Shown in pieces: positions 15,561-23,962 of a DNA stretch of 64,000 nucleotides. A model generated the notes under the pieces. That model saw nothing but the letters and a program-made list of their open reading frames with translations, was not told where the DNA came from and did not search any database. The stretch covers positions 41,744-105,743 of the forward strand of contig NZ_JAAMFN010000010.1 in NCBI RefSeq assembly GCF_013376095.1. The letters run 5' to 3'. The stretch comes from Arthrobacter sp. SDTb3-6. GTDB lineage: Bacteria; Actinomycetota; Actinomycetes; Actinomycetales; Micrococcaceae. Numbering within the stretch: the stretch's first letter is position 1; each line of letters starts with the position of its first letter. Made by a program: the position numbers and the translations under genes.

Positions 15561-18303
15561 TAGAGGCAACCTCCGCATCGGAAATTGGACGTTTTCGGCC
15601 ACGAACGTAAGGGACTGACGTTATGGTTTGAGAAGGCGGTAGAGAAATGCCAACGCCTATAACAGCCGGTTTTCCATCCGGTTCATCAAACAGATCGTGG
15701 CGGTTCTTAGTCGTAGCTGTGGAGTAGGGGCTGATTGGATAAATAAGTAGCAGTCCTTCACTGACATCTCTTACGGATCTCAGGGCCAGGCCAGGAGTGA
15801 TCCCGCTGCGTTCGGCTGGATCCAACGATTGGTCCTTTTTGTATGCGAGTTCGGCAGCAGCAATCTGCTCACCGCTCAGGCCGATGGATTCATCCCCGGC
15901 ACGGAAGTCTTCGCCCGTCGAGGGATTCATTAGAACGCCGATGCTCAAGTCATCTAACTTCAGACGGCTACGCGTCATTGCGGTAATTGGGCCTAGAAAG
16001 TCGTTGCCAAAGTCGATTTCGTACTTGGTTGCATCATATTTGCCATGAACTATCGCGATGGTCCAATTGATCAATTCTGCATGATTTATGGCCATTCTTT
16101 GAATATAGTCGGCAATGGTTTGTGCGTCGAATGACGAAGCGTCTTGTGCAGAATTTAGATTTTGGAGATATCCCACGACCGTTTCCCAAGGGATTCCTTG
16201 CCAAACGGGTTGTTGACTGGTTCCGTGTCTGTAATGCGGCTCCGAAAGCGACTGGACCAAGATGCTTGTGTTATCCACATTCTGCTTTAGCCATGAATCA
16301 TCTTCAAGTAGGAAGCGAACAGTCTGAAGCTGACGACCCGAGTATGTCTGTTCAACTAGTTCAGCACTGCCCATACGGTTTTTTGCCGTTGCCAACATGG
16401 CGGGATGGGTTCGAACTTTGGGAGCTACTTCTCTGGGAGTCAAATTGTTTTGTTCATACATTTTTATTTCGTCCCGAAGCTCTTCCTCTACAAGGGACAA
16501 ATGCCGAAATTTGAAAACCAGTTCTTTGGTGGTCCAGAGCCTCGTGAGGTCAGCATATTTACTTCTATATCCGAACCAACGGCCCATTTGGAGCAAGGTG
16601 TCGTAATTATTAGCATCGCGACAGAAGTATGATATCGTAAGGTCCTCAATAGTCAGGCCACGGCTTAAGCGGTTGCCGCCCAAAAGGAGTACTTTTAGAT
16701 TCGCATCTTTTTCGTAGTCCAAGATATCTTTGCTCGTACTGTTGAGTGCAATGAGTTCGAATGAACTTGAGTGCTCGAAGAATTTATCGATCCAAGGTTC
16801 AATTTGATCAAATGTACGAATATTAGCTATGTCATAGCTCGATACTACTGGTAGATAGTCATTGTTCCATCTGTCATTAAGTACTTCCCGAAGTGCCGAA
16901 CGATCATAGAGCCATTCTTGCCGGATTTTTTTGACATGAGCGGTGAGTGCTTCAAAGAGGCTGTTCTGGAGCTGGGTCTTGTGTGATGTGTGGACCAGCA
17001 TGCTGCTCATTCCACCATTCAAACGTTCGGATTTGGCCGCGGATGACAATATCCAATCTAGGAACGCTTGATGAAGTGTCGGCGTTACTACGGGCATCCA
17101 ATCAGCTTCGTCTTTTTTCTTGGGAGCCAGGAGTGGTATTTCGTTGGTTGGTATATGGCGAATGACATCTAGGCCCGGAATTGGATCGTCTTGACCGTCA
17201 ACAGCCAACCTGCCGAAAATCTTTTCTGCGCCCACATATGCACCTGGGCGTGGCAAGCTAATAATGAAGTTTCCGGGATAAAGATCTTGACCATGAATTT
17301 CGCTAGATGCTTCTGGGTCAATAAATATGTTTGCGAATGGTGTGGCAGTGTAGGCTACATATGTCACACGCCTAAATTTTCCAACTAGTTGTCTGATTAA
17401 CCCATTAATTGTGGAAGGATCTAGTTCCTTCTCCGCAGAGAAGTCTCCCTGGTCGGCGTTGTTAAGGTCGGAGTAATCTTGACTGTCGTAGTTCGTATCG
17501 ATGGACGCTTGGTCTGACTCGTCATCGATTATGAGCACCGGAAGATCTGTTAGATCGCTTTCGAGCCATTCATTCACGCGATTCAAAACTGTTGCGTTCT
17601 TCTTCACGACCATCAGCCCAGGCATTCCTCGGCGCAATGGGGTGGCATCTGTTCCAGGCTTGAAGTCTCCGGTAGGAGTGGACTGGGTAATGTTCCACAT
17701 TGCGTGTTGCCTGGGCGCTTTGCCAACCCCTTTAGGGTCGTCGACCAATCCAAGCTCTAGGTCTAGGCGCCGTTGGGTTTGGTATCGCAGGGAGTTGTGG
17801 ATTCCCGATAGTACGATGACCAGTTTGTATCCACGGTCAACTGCCTTCGCAATGAGAGCTGTAAAGTTAGCTGTTTTCCCGGATTGCACATACCCCAGAA
17901 CAAGTCCTGCGACACGAAATTCTTCCTTGGCGTAGGGAGCGCCGTCCTTGGGGTCTTCTATGTAGGACAGGATCTTGGTGGACCAATGGTCGAGGTCGTC
18001 AATGGCCTCTGGCGTCCAGTGTTTGCGCGTACTGAGATACCTGTTTAGAGTGCTCCAAAGATACCCATTGCTGGGTTCGTAATCTTTGATCCACGGGAGA
18101 GGGCCGCCTGGAACGACGACTGCGCCTGGTTTCGCGAATGTGGTCACCTTCTGTTCTGCATCAAAATATGCCTGGATCCCGTCCTTTGATTCGGGATGAA
18201 GCAAGTCGATGCAATAGTCAATGGATTTTCCACTTGTCGTCGAATAGGCGCGAACGACGAAAGCTTTCTCACGGAATTGTTCGGAATTACCAACCAAGCT
18301 CAT
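15553..18303 (-). CDS. Z1 domain protein (superfamily II helicase derivative)
   Basis: The 916-residue protein has a Walker A-like motif GYVQSGKT (137-144) followed by ALIAKAVDRGYKLVIVLSG, then a Walker B-like IIDDESDQAS (258-267). A C-terminal helicase-like half has LLGGNRLSRGLTIEDLTISY and LLQMGRWFGYR (arginine-finger region). This is the Z1 domain arrangement known from restriction-associated gene clusters with MORC/MutL-like ATPases. It probably translocates or remodels DNA using ATP. The gene overlaps the upstream GHKL gene by 17 bases and the downstream nuclease gene by 8, so expression is tightly coupled. G+C is low for the window. Confidence 0.9.
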   Translation of the reverse strand: MSLVGNSEQFREKAFVVRAYSTTSGKSIDYCIDLLHPESKDGIQAYFDAEQKVTTFAKPGAVVVPGGPLPWIKDYEPSNGYLWSTLNRYLSTRKHWTPEAIDDLDHWSTKILSYIEDPKDGAPYAKEEFRVAGLVLGYVQSGKTANFTALIAKAVDRGYKLVIVLSGIHNSLRYQTQRRLDLELGLVDDPKGVGKAPRQHAMWNITQSTPTGDFKPGTDATPLRRGMPGLMVVKKNATVLNRVNEWLESDLTDLPVLIIDDESDQASIDTNYDSQDYSDLNNADQGDFSAEKELDPSTINGLIRQLVGKFRRVTYVAYTATPFANIFIDPEASSEIHGQDLYPGNFIISLPRPGAYVGAEKIFGRLAVDGQDDPIPGLDVIRHIPTNEIPLLAPKKKDEADWMPVVTPTLHQAFLDWILSSAAKSERLNGGMSSMLVHTSHKTQLQNSLFEALTAHVKKIRQEWLYDRSALREVLNDRWNNDYLPVVSSYDIANIRTFDQIEPWIDKFFEHSSSFELIALNSTSKDILDYEKDANLKVLLLGGNRLSRGLTIEDLTISYFCRDANNYDTLLQMGRWFGYRSKYADLTRLWTTKELVFKFRHLSLVEEELRDEIKMYEQNNLTPREVAPKVRTHPAMLATAKNRMGSAELVEQTYSGRQLQTVRFLLEDDSWLKQNVDNTSILVQSLSEPHYRHGTSQQPVWQGIPWETVVGYLQNLNSAQDASSFDAQTIADYIQRMAINHAELINWTIAIVHGKYDATKYEIDFGNDFLGPITAMTRSRLKLDDLSIGVLMNPSTGEDFRAGDESIGLSGEQIAAAELAYKKDQSLDPAERSGITPGLALRSVRDVSEGLLLIYPISPYSTATTKNRHDLFDEPDGKPAVIGVGISLPPSQTITSVPYVRGRKRPISDAEVASND

Positions 18304-19720
18304 GTGCGACTCCTGGGTTGTCGAGGATCAGAGCCTCAATGGTCCGACGCAGAGCATCTGACTCGTTGATGCTGTCGGCAGCCTTCTCCAAGGCTTTTCT
18401 CCTGTTTTGAAGAAGGCGCTGGGGTGGTTGCACCGGTGCTGGAGGCCAAGCCACCGCTCCCGTTGATGTATTTCCAGACGGCATGGAATCCTGCTGACTA
18501 GGCATGACGTTTGACTTGGGTTGTGTGGGTGCAGGAACATCAAGTTTTTCACGTCGAGCGTCTTGCTCTGTTTGGATATCAGGAGTAATACTTGCCGCCT
18601 TTTTAGCGGCAGCTTGTCCATAGGAGTATTTGGCTTGGCCCCGTAGGGCGGCGATCTTGGGCTTTAGTAGATCCCGAAGCATGCTTGGTAGCGTGACTGT
18701 CATTTTAGATATGTTGATCCCAAAGGCGGCATCCAGCTGAGGGAAGAATTCGAGGGCAACACGGGCCTGTTTTGTATGTTCGTCAGCAGCTCCGAGACGG
18801 GACCAACCACCGGATTGGATCAGTCTGTCAGAGCGGTAGATGTAGAAACCTTGCTGTTGGTTCCACTTCGAGGGACCAGAGAGCCTGTCGAATTCCTGGG
18901 GGGAAGAAAATTCGTCCTTTCTGGGAAGGATCCAAGCGACTGCCCTGACGCTCCCTGCCACACCGTGACCCGTTATTTCGAACTGGTCATCGCTGAATTG
19001 CTTAGTGGCGGCCTCGCCGGGAGCAAAGGGGTTCCACGGCTGGATGGTGCGTCCATTGATTTTGAGGCTAATTGTATGCCCCAAGCGGCTTGTTGCCGTT
19101 CCCTCCAGAAATTTGTGGAACACCATGCCTAAGTGTTGTTCGAGGTCTTCGGCGTGATCGAAGAATCGGCCCTTCGCACGCTCGGTGTCCTGAAAATGAT
19201 CGCCAAGAATTCGGTCGAGTTTGTACCAAACGACCGATGTACCAGTCTCACCACTGAGGGGTTCGGTCGCTTCATCCGGAAGCTCGGCCTCAGGAACTGA
19301 CTCGATTACCCATTCATTGCGTCGGGCGATGAGCTCCTGGTCGAACCGACGAGCGTAGACTTGACCGTTTCCTTCCAAGGCGCGAGAAGAGACCAAGAAT
19401 TCGGTGCATTGTGACAAGCTGGCGGTCTTGAGGCCGAACCCGAACTTCCCGAGGTCGTCGCTCTTGTAGTCTCGTTCGGAACCGAAACGTAGAGCCTCTG
19501 TGATCCGGTGGGGAGTCATGCCGTCTCCGTCGTCTGCGATGCGGATGAATGAATCTGCCCCGGCCCAGGCCATGGTTATTGACACTTCATTTGCATTGGC
19601 TGCAATGCTGTTGTCTACAAGGTCCGCGATGGCGCCCCGGAACGAATAGCCAACGTCTCTGAGACTGCTTATCATGCGTGCCGCAGAAGGCAAAACCTCG
19701 ATTGACTCTCGTGTCTCCAA
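18287..19720 (-). CDS. MORC/MutL-like GHKL ATPase (paraMORC type)
   Basis: The N-terminal region has the Bergerat-fold motifs in order: N box ADLVDNSIAA (32-41), G1 DDGDGM (63-68) and G2 GKFGFGLKTAS (91-101). An S5-like middle domain is plausible, and the C-terminal 120 residues are Pro/Gln/Ala-rich with a short helical end. Known prokaryotic MORC relatives occur in restriction gene clusters beside Z1 and endonuclease genes. ATP-driven dimerisation around DNA is the assumed role. The start is TTG at 19720, with AAGGGGA upstream. It is the first gene of the four-gene leftward operon. Confidence 0.9.
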   Translation of the reverse strand: METRESIEVLPSAARMISSLRDVGYSFRGAIADLVDNSIAANANEVSITMAWAGADSFIRIADDGDGMTPHRITEALRFGSERDYKSDDLGKFGFGLKTASLSQCTEFLVSSRALEGNGQVYARRFDQELIARRNEWVIESVPEAELPDEATEPLSGETGTSVVWYKLDRILGDHFQDTERAKGRFFDHAEDLEQHLGMVFHKFLEGTATSRLGHTISLKINGRTIQPWNPFAPGEAATKQFSDDQFEITGHGVAGSVRAVAWILPRKDEFSSPQEFDRLSGPSKWNQQQGFYIYRSDRLIQSGGWSRLGAADEHTKQARVALEFFPQLDAAFGINISKMTVTLPSMLRDLLKPKIAALRGQAKYSYGQAAAKKAASITPDIQTEQDARREKLDVPAPTQPKSNVMPSQQDSMPSGNTSTGAVAWPPAPVQPPQRLLQNRRKALEKAADSINESDALRRTIEALILDNPGVAHELGW

Positions 19721-20536
19721 CTAAAACTTCCCCTTGTTTGCCGTGTCCAACAGTTGGTATCAAGCCCAAAATTGAGCCCGGGTGCGACGATTACACCCAT
19801 AGCAGCCCGACTGGTCCTCTTTGAAGTCTAGCTAAGGTGTGCCCTGGTGTCGGTCTCCTCTGTGCTGAGCGCAATGGCAGACGGGAATGTGACCACCGCG
19901 ATGCCCTCGAAAGGAGCGCCTCGCTGATTGGTGTGATGACTGGTGGCGGGAGGTATGACTGTGGAGAGTGTTTGAGATCCACTGTCCTGGGTATCTCACG
20001 TTGGTGTGTCCACAGCCGCGACGTTTACAGAGGAGCAACATTGGGCAGGCAGGCAGGCAGGCAGACCGGACGGTTCGGTTCGGTTCTTCCATCACGTAAT
20101 TGACGCCATTCGTGTGATGTGGTCAACGGTTATCAGCGGGTGAGCACCGGTGCCCAGCCATGGGAACTGGTCCGATCTGCACCCGATTTTGCCGACAATA
20201 CGAGAACTCTCCGGTGTAGTCAGTCGATGATTCAACTCAACAGCGACTGGAGAATCAGGCATCACTCGATTGCAGCCGTCGTCGACGACTTGGATTGATG
20301 AGCGAACGCTGTTTACGATCGGGAAATCAGGGCGCCAGGAGTGCGAGCACTACTTTGCTGCGACGGACATTATTTGAATCAAGTGTGCCCGCACTGATTG
20401 TGCGGTTGGGCTTCACGCACTGAAAAACGGGAGCAGAAATTGAGCCTATTTCGACTCCAGCGAAGGCCAAAAACGTGACCAAGTTTTCGTTCAAAAACGT
20501 GAGTAAAACGTGACTTGGGCCGTTTTTGGCCTTAAA
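19721..20536. other. Gene-free boundary region of the mobile element
   Basis: No convincing gene is seen in about 800 bases. Its left end must hold the promoter of the GHKL operon. The middle contains GGCA repeated five times (20044-20063) and CGGTT repeated three times (20071-20085). The right end carries the AAAACGTGA repeats near the tRNA. Reading frames of up to 88 codons exist on both strands but lack ribosome binding sites and recognisable sequence. Confidence 0.6.
20469..20513 (+). repeat. Three direct copies of AAAACGTGA next to the tRNA-Arg junction
   Basis: AAAAACGTGA occurs at 20469-20478 and 20493-20502, and AAAACGTGA at 20505-20513. All are in one orientation, about 70-110 bases from the tRNA 3' end. 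Short direct repeats flanking a tRNA attachment site are typical of arm-type integrase or excisionase binding sites. This is inferred from position only. Confidence 0.6.
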
Positions 20537-20575
20537 CGCCTCTGACCTGCGGAACATAACCGCAGGTCAGAGGCG
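20537..20575. terminator. Strong hairpin at the tRNA-Arg/element junction
   Basis: Perfect 16-base arms (20537-20552 and 20560-20575, CGCCTCTGACCTGCGG and its complement) enclose a 7-base loop. On the + strand CTTTTT follows, as in an intrinsic terminator. On the - strand the hairpin begins 5 bases past the tRNA-Arg 3' end and could end its transcript. Confidence 0.75.
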
Positions 20576-20580
20576 CTTTT

Positions 20581-20656
20581 TGGTGCCCCGGGCGGGAATT
20601 GAACCCACGACCAAGAGATTAGAAGGCTCCTGCTCTATCCGCTGAGCTACCGAGGC
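20581..20656 (-). tRNA. tRNA-Arg (anticodon TCT)
   Basis: Read on the - strand, a 76-base cloverleaf starts GCCTCGG and ends CCGGGGC-A-CCA, with the CCA encoded. The D arm is GCTCAGCGGATAGAGC, the anticodon loop CTTCTAA gives TCT, and the T arm is GTGGG-TTCAATT-CCCGC. The base pair at 31-39 is a mismatch (C-T). Its 3' end points to the mobile element, making it the probable integration target. Confidence 0.92.
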
Positions 20657-20840
20657 GTGGCCGCCACAAGCGGCCCCCACTAAATTATCAGGTTTGCGGG
20701 CGTATCTCTCCCTCCACAGGCCCACGCCGCCTTGTAGTTGTCCACAAATCAGCCAAGCCCCCTTTTGGAGCCCGTGGCGGGGGAGTTGGCTTGATCCAAG
20801 CGAACAACGCCCAAGCAAGGCATAACCGAAAGGAAATCTC

Positions 20841-21500
20841 ATGTCGAACTACTTGACGATCCGGGGCTTTGCCTCGTCACCCGTCGAACTGCATACCAAG
20901 GACTCCGGGCTGGTCATTGGCAAGTTCAGGATGGGTTCCAATGACAGGGTCCTGGATCCCTCCACGAACGAATGGGGCGACGGTCCCACCAACTGGTACC
21001 GCGTCAACACCTTCCGGACCCTGGCCGGCAACGTCGCCGCCAGCATCAAAAAAGGTGACCGTATCATCGTGACCGGCAAGTTGAAGATCAACACCTACAC
21101 CAAGCTTGACGGGACCCAGGGCATGTCAGTCGAGATCGACGCCGATTCCGTCGGCGCCGACCTGAAGTTCGGAAGCTGCGCCTACCACCGCAATTCCACC
21201 CAGCGCCCCGGCTCCCAGCCACAGCATGGTCAGCAGTCCCCGGACGACTCCGGAGCCACCTCCGAGGCGGGCTTCAACACTGCGGAGGATGGACGGACAT
21301 CCACCGCGCCCGACCTGGACGCTGAAGGCGGTGAGGTGGATGAGGATGATGACGAGGCCGCAGCCGCCGCACAAAATGCTGACGGCAGCGCCGTGCCGGA
21401 TGAGGACGGCCGGTATGAGGGGGCGGGAGACAATACTGACGAAGAGGCATATGTGGACAAGGAAACCGGGGAACTCGTCAAGAGCGGCCCACCGTTCTGA
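20841..21500 (+). CDS. ssb: Single-stranded DNA-binding protein (chromosomal)
   Basis: The first 110 residues form an OB fold with GFASSPVELHTKDSGLVIGK, NWYRVNTFRTLAGNVAASIK and RIIVTGKLKINTYTKLDG. The rest is an acidic, low-complexity tail (DEDDDEAAAAAQNADGS) ending in SGPPF, similar to the hydrophobic tip that SSBs use to bind partners. An AAAGGA site precedes the ATG. It is the first chromosomal gene beyond the tRNA-Arg junction. The sequence differs from the element SSB at 3005-3505. It may be an accessory SSB rather than the replicative one, because no rpsF or rpsR gene is adjacent. Confidence 0.88.
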   Translation: MSNYLTIRGFASSPVELHTKDSGLVIGKFRMGSNDRVLDPSTNEWGDGPTNWYRVNTFRTLAGNVAASIKKGDRIIVTGKLKINTYTKLDGTQGMSVEIDADSVGADLKFGSCAYHRNSTQRPGSQPQHGQQSPDDSGATSEAGFNTAEDGRTSTAPDLDAEGGEVDEDDDEAAAAAQNADGSAVPDEDGRYEGAGDNTDEEAYVDKETGELVKSGPPF

Positions 21501-21560
21501 GCCACGCCTGCGATGGCGCCCACCCGTCAAGGCGCGTGACACAATGGCGGGGTGACTGCG

Positions 21561-22076
21561 ATGAACCTGACACCCCGCCGGCCGTTCCTTCCTGCCAGGA
21601 ACCGGCTGCGTGCCACGGCAGCGGCACTGGCGCTTGCTGCCACGCTGGCCGCCACCGGGTGTTCAACGCTCCCGGCCGGTACAAGCGCCGCGCAAAGCCC
21701 CTCGCAGGCAGCCAGCCAAGAAGCCAAGGCGAGCAGCACAGCGGGTCCTAAGGAATCAGCTAAAGCCAAGCAACCGGCGTCGGACGCGGCGGCCTTGGCG
21801 GCAAGGGTCAAGACCTCCCTGACCGCGCTGGGCAACACCACAAAGTCGCCAAATCGGGGCCAGATGATGCAGGCCATGTTGTCGGCGGGTGCGGTCAAGA
21901 ACACCGTGGAGGTTTCCATCGACAAGACCCCCACGGGCCTGGCCGTGGACGCCATCCAGTCTGCAGCACGGGTGGCCAAGGAGTGTGTCATTGGCCAGGT
22001 GCGCGACGGCAAGGCTGCCGTCACAGTCCTGCCGGTGCTCGCCACCGACCTCTGCTTTGTTGGCGACCAACACTGA
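21561..22076 (+). CDS. Putative lipoprotein of unknown function
   Basis: The N-terminus has basic residues, a hydrophobic stretch (AAALALAATL) and a lipobox AATGCS, so the mature protein should be lipid-anchored outside the membrane. A Ser/Ala/Lys-rich linker leads to a C-terminal domain of about 90 residues (VEVSIDKTPTGLAVDAIQSA ... ECVIGQVRDG) with two Cys that could form a disulfide. A GTG at 21552 is an alternative start. The domain was not identified with certainty. It lies between ssb and ettA, all on the + strand. Confidence 0.75.
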   Translation: MNLTPRRPFLPARNRLRATAAALALAATLAATGCSTLPAGTSAAQSPSQAASQEAKASSTAGPKESAKAKQPASDAAALAARVKTSLTALGNTTKSPNRGQMMQAMLSAGAVKNTVEVSIDKTPTGLAVDAIQSAARVAKECVIGQVRDGKAAVTVLPVLATDLCFVGDQH

Positions 22077-22131
22077 CCTCAGCCCTGCCTTGAATGTGAG
22101 TTAACCCCCTGCACCCACTAACCTATTGGGT

Positions 22132-23814
22132 ATGGCGGAATTTATTTACACGATGTCCAACGCCCGCAAGGCCGTTGGCGACAAACTCATTCTTGACAAC
22201 GTAAGCATGTCCTTTTTCCCGGGTGCCAAGATTGGCGTCGTGGGACCCAACGGTGCCGGCAAGTCCACCATCCTGAAGATCATGGCCGGATTGGACACAC
22301 CCTCCAACGGCGAGGCCCGCCTCAGCGCCGGCTACTCCGTGGGCATCCTGCTCCAGGAACCCCCGCTCAACGAGGAAAAGACCGTCCTGGGCAACGTCCA
22401 GGAAGGCGTGGGTGAAATCTACGGCAAGATCCAGCGCTACAACGAGATCTCCGAGGAAATGGCCAGCCCGGACGCGGACTTCGACTCCCTTCTTGAGGAA
22501 ATGGGCAAGCTGCAGGAAGCAATCGACGCCGCCGACGCCTGGGACATTGACTCCCAGCTGGAGCAGGCCATGGACGCTCTGCAGTGCCCCCCGGGCGACG
22601 CCGACGTCACCGTCCTCTCCGGAGGTGAGCGCCGCCGAGTGGCACTGTGCAAGCTGCTCCTGCAGAAGCCGGACCTGCTGCTCCTCGACGAACCCACGAA
22701 CCACCTGGATGCCGAATCCGTGCTGTGGCTCGAGCAGCACCTGAAGAGCTATGCGGGCGCCGTCCTGGCCGTCACACACGACAGGTACTTCCTGGACCAC
22801 GTGGCCGAATGGATCGCCGAAGTGGACCGCGGCCACCTGTACCCCTACGAGGGCAACTACTCCACCTACCTGGAGAAGAAGCGCGCCCGACTGGAAGTCC
22901 AAGGCAAGAAGGACGCCAAACTTGCCAAGCGCCTCGCCGAGGAACTCGACTGGGTCCGCTCCAACGCCAAGGGCCGCCAGACCAAGTCCAAGGCCCGTCT
23001 GGCCCGCTACGAGGAAATGGCCGCCGAGGCCGACCGCACGCGCAAGCTCGACTTCGAGGAAATCCAGATCCCGCCGGGACCGCGCCTGGGCAGCGTGGTG
23101 CTGGAAGCTACAAACCTGCAAAAGGGCTTCGGCGACCGCATCCTCATCGACGGGCTCTCCTTCACCCTCCCGCGCAACGGCATCGTCGGCGTCATCGGAC
23201 CGAACGGCGTTGGCAAGTCCACCCTGTTCAAGACCATCGTGGGCCTGGAACCGCTCGACGGCGGCACCCTCAAGGTGGGCGAGACCGTCAAGATCTCCTA
23301 CGCCGACCAGAGCCGCGGCGGCATCGACCCGGACAAGACCCTGTGGGAGGTTGTCTCCGACGGCCTCGACTACATCCAGGTCGGCAACGTGGAAATGCCC
23401 TCACGCGCCTACGTTGCCGCTTTCGGCTTCAAGGGCCCGGACCAGCAAAAGAAGGCCGGAGTGCTCTCCGGTGGTGAGCGCAACCGCCTGAATCTGGCAC
23501 TGACGCTCAAGCAGGGCGGCAACTTGCTCCTCCTCGATGAGCCCACCAACGACCTCGACGTGGAAACCCTCAGCAGCCTGGAAAACGCGCTGCTGGAATT
23601 CCCCGGCTGCGCCGTTGTGGTTTCCCACGACCGCTGGTTCCTGGACCGGGTGGCCACGCACATCCTGGCCTACGAAGGCACCGACGAAAATCCGGCCAAC
23701 TGGCACTGGTTCGAAGGCAACTTCGACTCCTACGAGGCCGACAAGGTGGTGCGTCTCGGCGTGGACGCAGCACGTCCACACCGCGTCACGCACCGCCGCC
23801 TGACGCGCGACTGA
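22132..23814 (+). CDS. ettA: Energy-dependent translational throttle protein EttA (ABC-F ATPase)
   Basis: Two ABC cassettes are joined by an ABC-F linker. The first has GPNGAGKST and VLSGGERRRVALCKLLL with LLLDEPTNHLD. The linker (about residues 240-300) is charged and helical. The second has GPNGVGKST and VLSGGERNRLNLALTL with LLLDEPTNDLD. EttA binds the ribosomal E site and adjusts translation to the ATP/ADP ratio. The ATG at 22132 begins MAEFIYTM, the family's usual start. No ribosome binding site is visible, and the message could be leaderless. A hairpin follows the stop. Confidence 0.93.
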   Translation: MAEFIYTMSNARKAVGDKLILDNVSMSFFPGAKIGVVGPNGAGKSTILKIMAGLDTPSNGEARLSAGYSVGILLQEPPLNEEKTVLGNVQEGVGEIYGKIQRYNEISEEMASPDADFDSLLEEMGKLQEAIDAADAWDIDSQLEQAMDALQCPPGDADVTVLSGGERRRVALCKLLLQKPDLLLLDEPTNHLDAESVLWLEQHLKSYAGAVLAVTHDRYFLDHVAEWIAEVDRGHLYPYEGNYSTYLEKKRARLEVQGKKDAKLAKRLAEELDWVRSNAKGRQTKSKARLARYEEMAAEADRTRKLDFEEIQIPPGPRLGSVVLEATNLQKGFGDRILIDGLSFTLPRNGIVGVIGPNGVGKSTLFKTIVGLEPLDGGTLKVGETVKISYADQSRGGIDPDKTLWEVVSDGLDYIQVGNVEMPSRAYVAAFGFKGPDQQKKAGVLSGGERNRLNLALTLKQGGNLLLLDEPTNDLDVETLSSLENALLEFPGCAVVVSHDRWFLDRVATHILAYEGTDENPANWHWFEGNFDSYEADKVVRLGVDAARPHRVTHRRLTRD

Positions 23815-23830
23815 TGCGAAACTGATTGAG

Positions 23831-23860
23831 TGGTGGCCGGTCCTGTGGGGCCGGCCACCA
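23831..23860 (+). terminator. Hairpin after ettA
   Basis: TGGTGGCCGG (23831-23840) pairs perfectly with CCGGCCACCA (23851-23860) across a 10-base loop, 16 bases after the ettA stop. It is followed by GTCATTTAAG, a weak T tract. It also separates ettA from the convergent tesB gene. Confidence 0.6.
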
Positions 23861-23886
23861 GTCATTTAAGCGGTTGGTTCGGGATA

Positions 23887-23933
23887 CGGGGTCTCGACGG
23901 GCTCGACCGCCGGGGTCTCGACGGGCTCGACCG
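23887..23933. repeat. Tandem 23-base repeat between ettA and tesB
   Basis: CGGGGTCTCGACGGGCTCGA plus CCG occurs at 23887-23909 and again, identically, at 23911-23933. A diverged relative (GGATCTCGACTGGCTCGAT) lies at about 37067-37085 beside the tRNA-Gly gene, so this may be a dispersed intergenic motif. Confidence 0.8.
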
Positions 23934-23962
23934 ACGGCCTGGCCACGCGGACAGGATGACTT

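Noticed and set aside
19837..20103. 88-codon frames on both strands near the GGCA repeats
   Set aside because: Low-complexity composition and overlap on both strands argue against a real gene.
20327..20557. 76-codon frame on the - strand in the element boundary
   Set aside because: It covers the AAAACGTGA repeats and the junction hairpin, has no clear ribosome site and no recognisable domain. An integrase remnant was considered, but no catalytic residues are present.
1..20580. Insertion sequences or an integrase within the visible part of the mobile element
   Set aside because: No transposase DDE or integrase R-H-R-Y pattern was found among the convincing genes. The integrase must be outside the window if the element is complete.
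20567..20842. 91-codon frame on the - strand across the tRNA-Arg gene
   Set aside because: Its C-terminal part is simply the translation of the tRNA (RIEQEPSNLLVVGSIPARGT), a common false protein.
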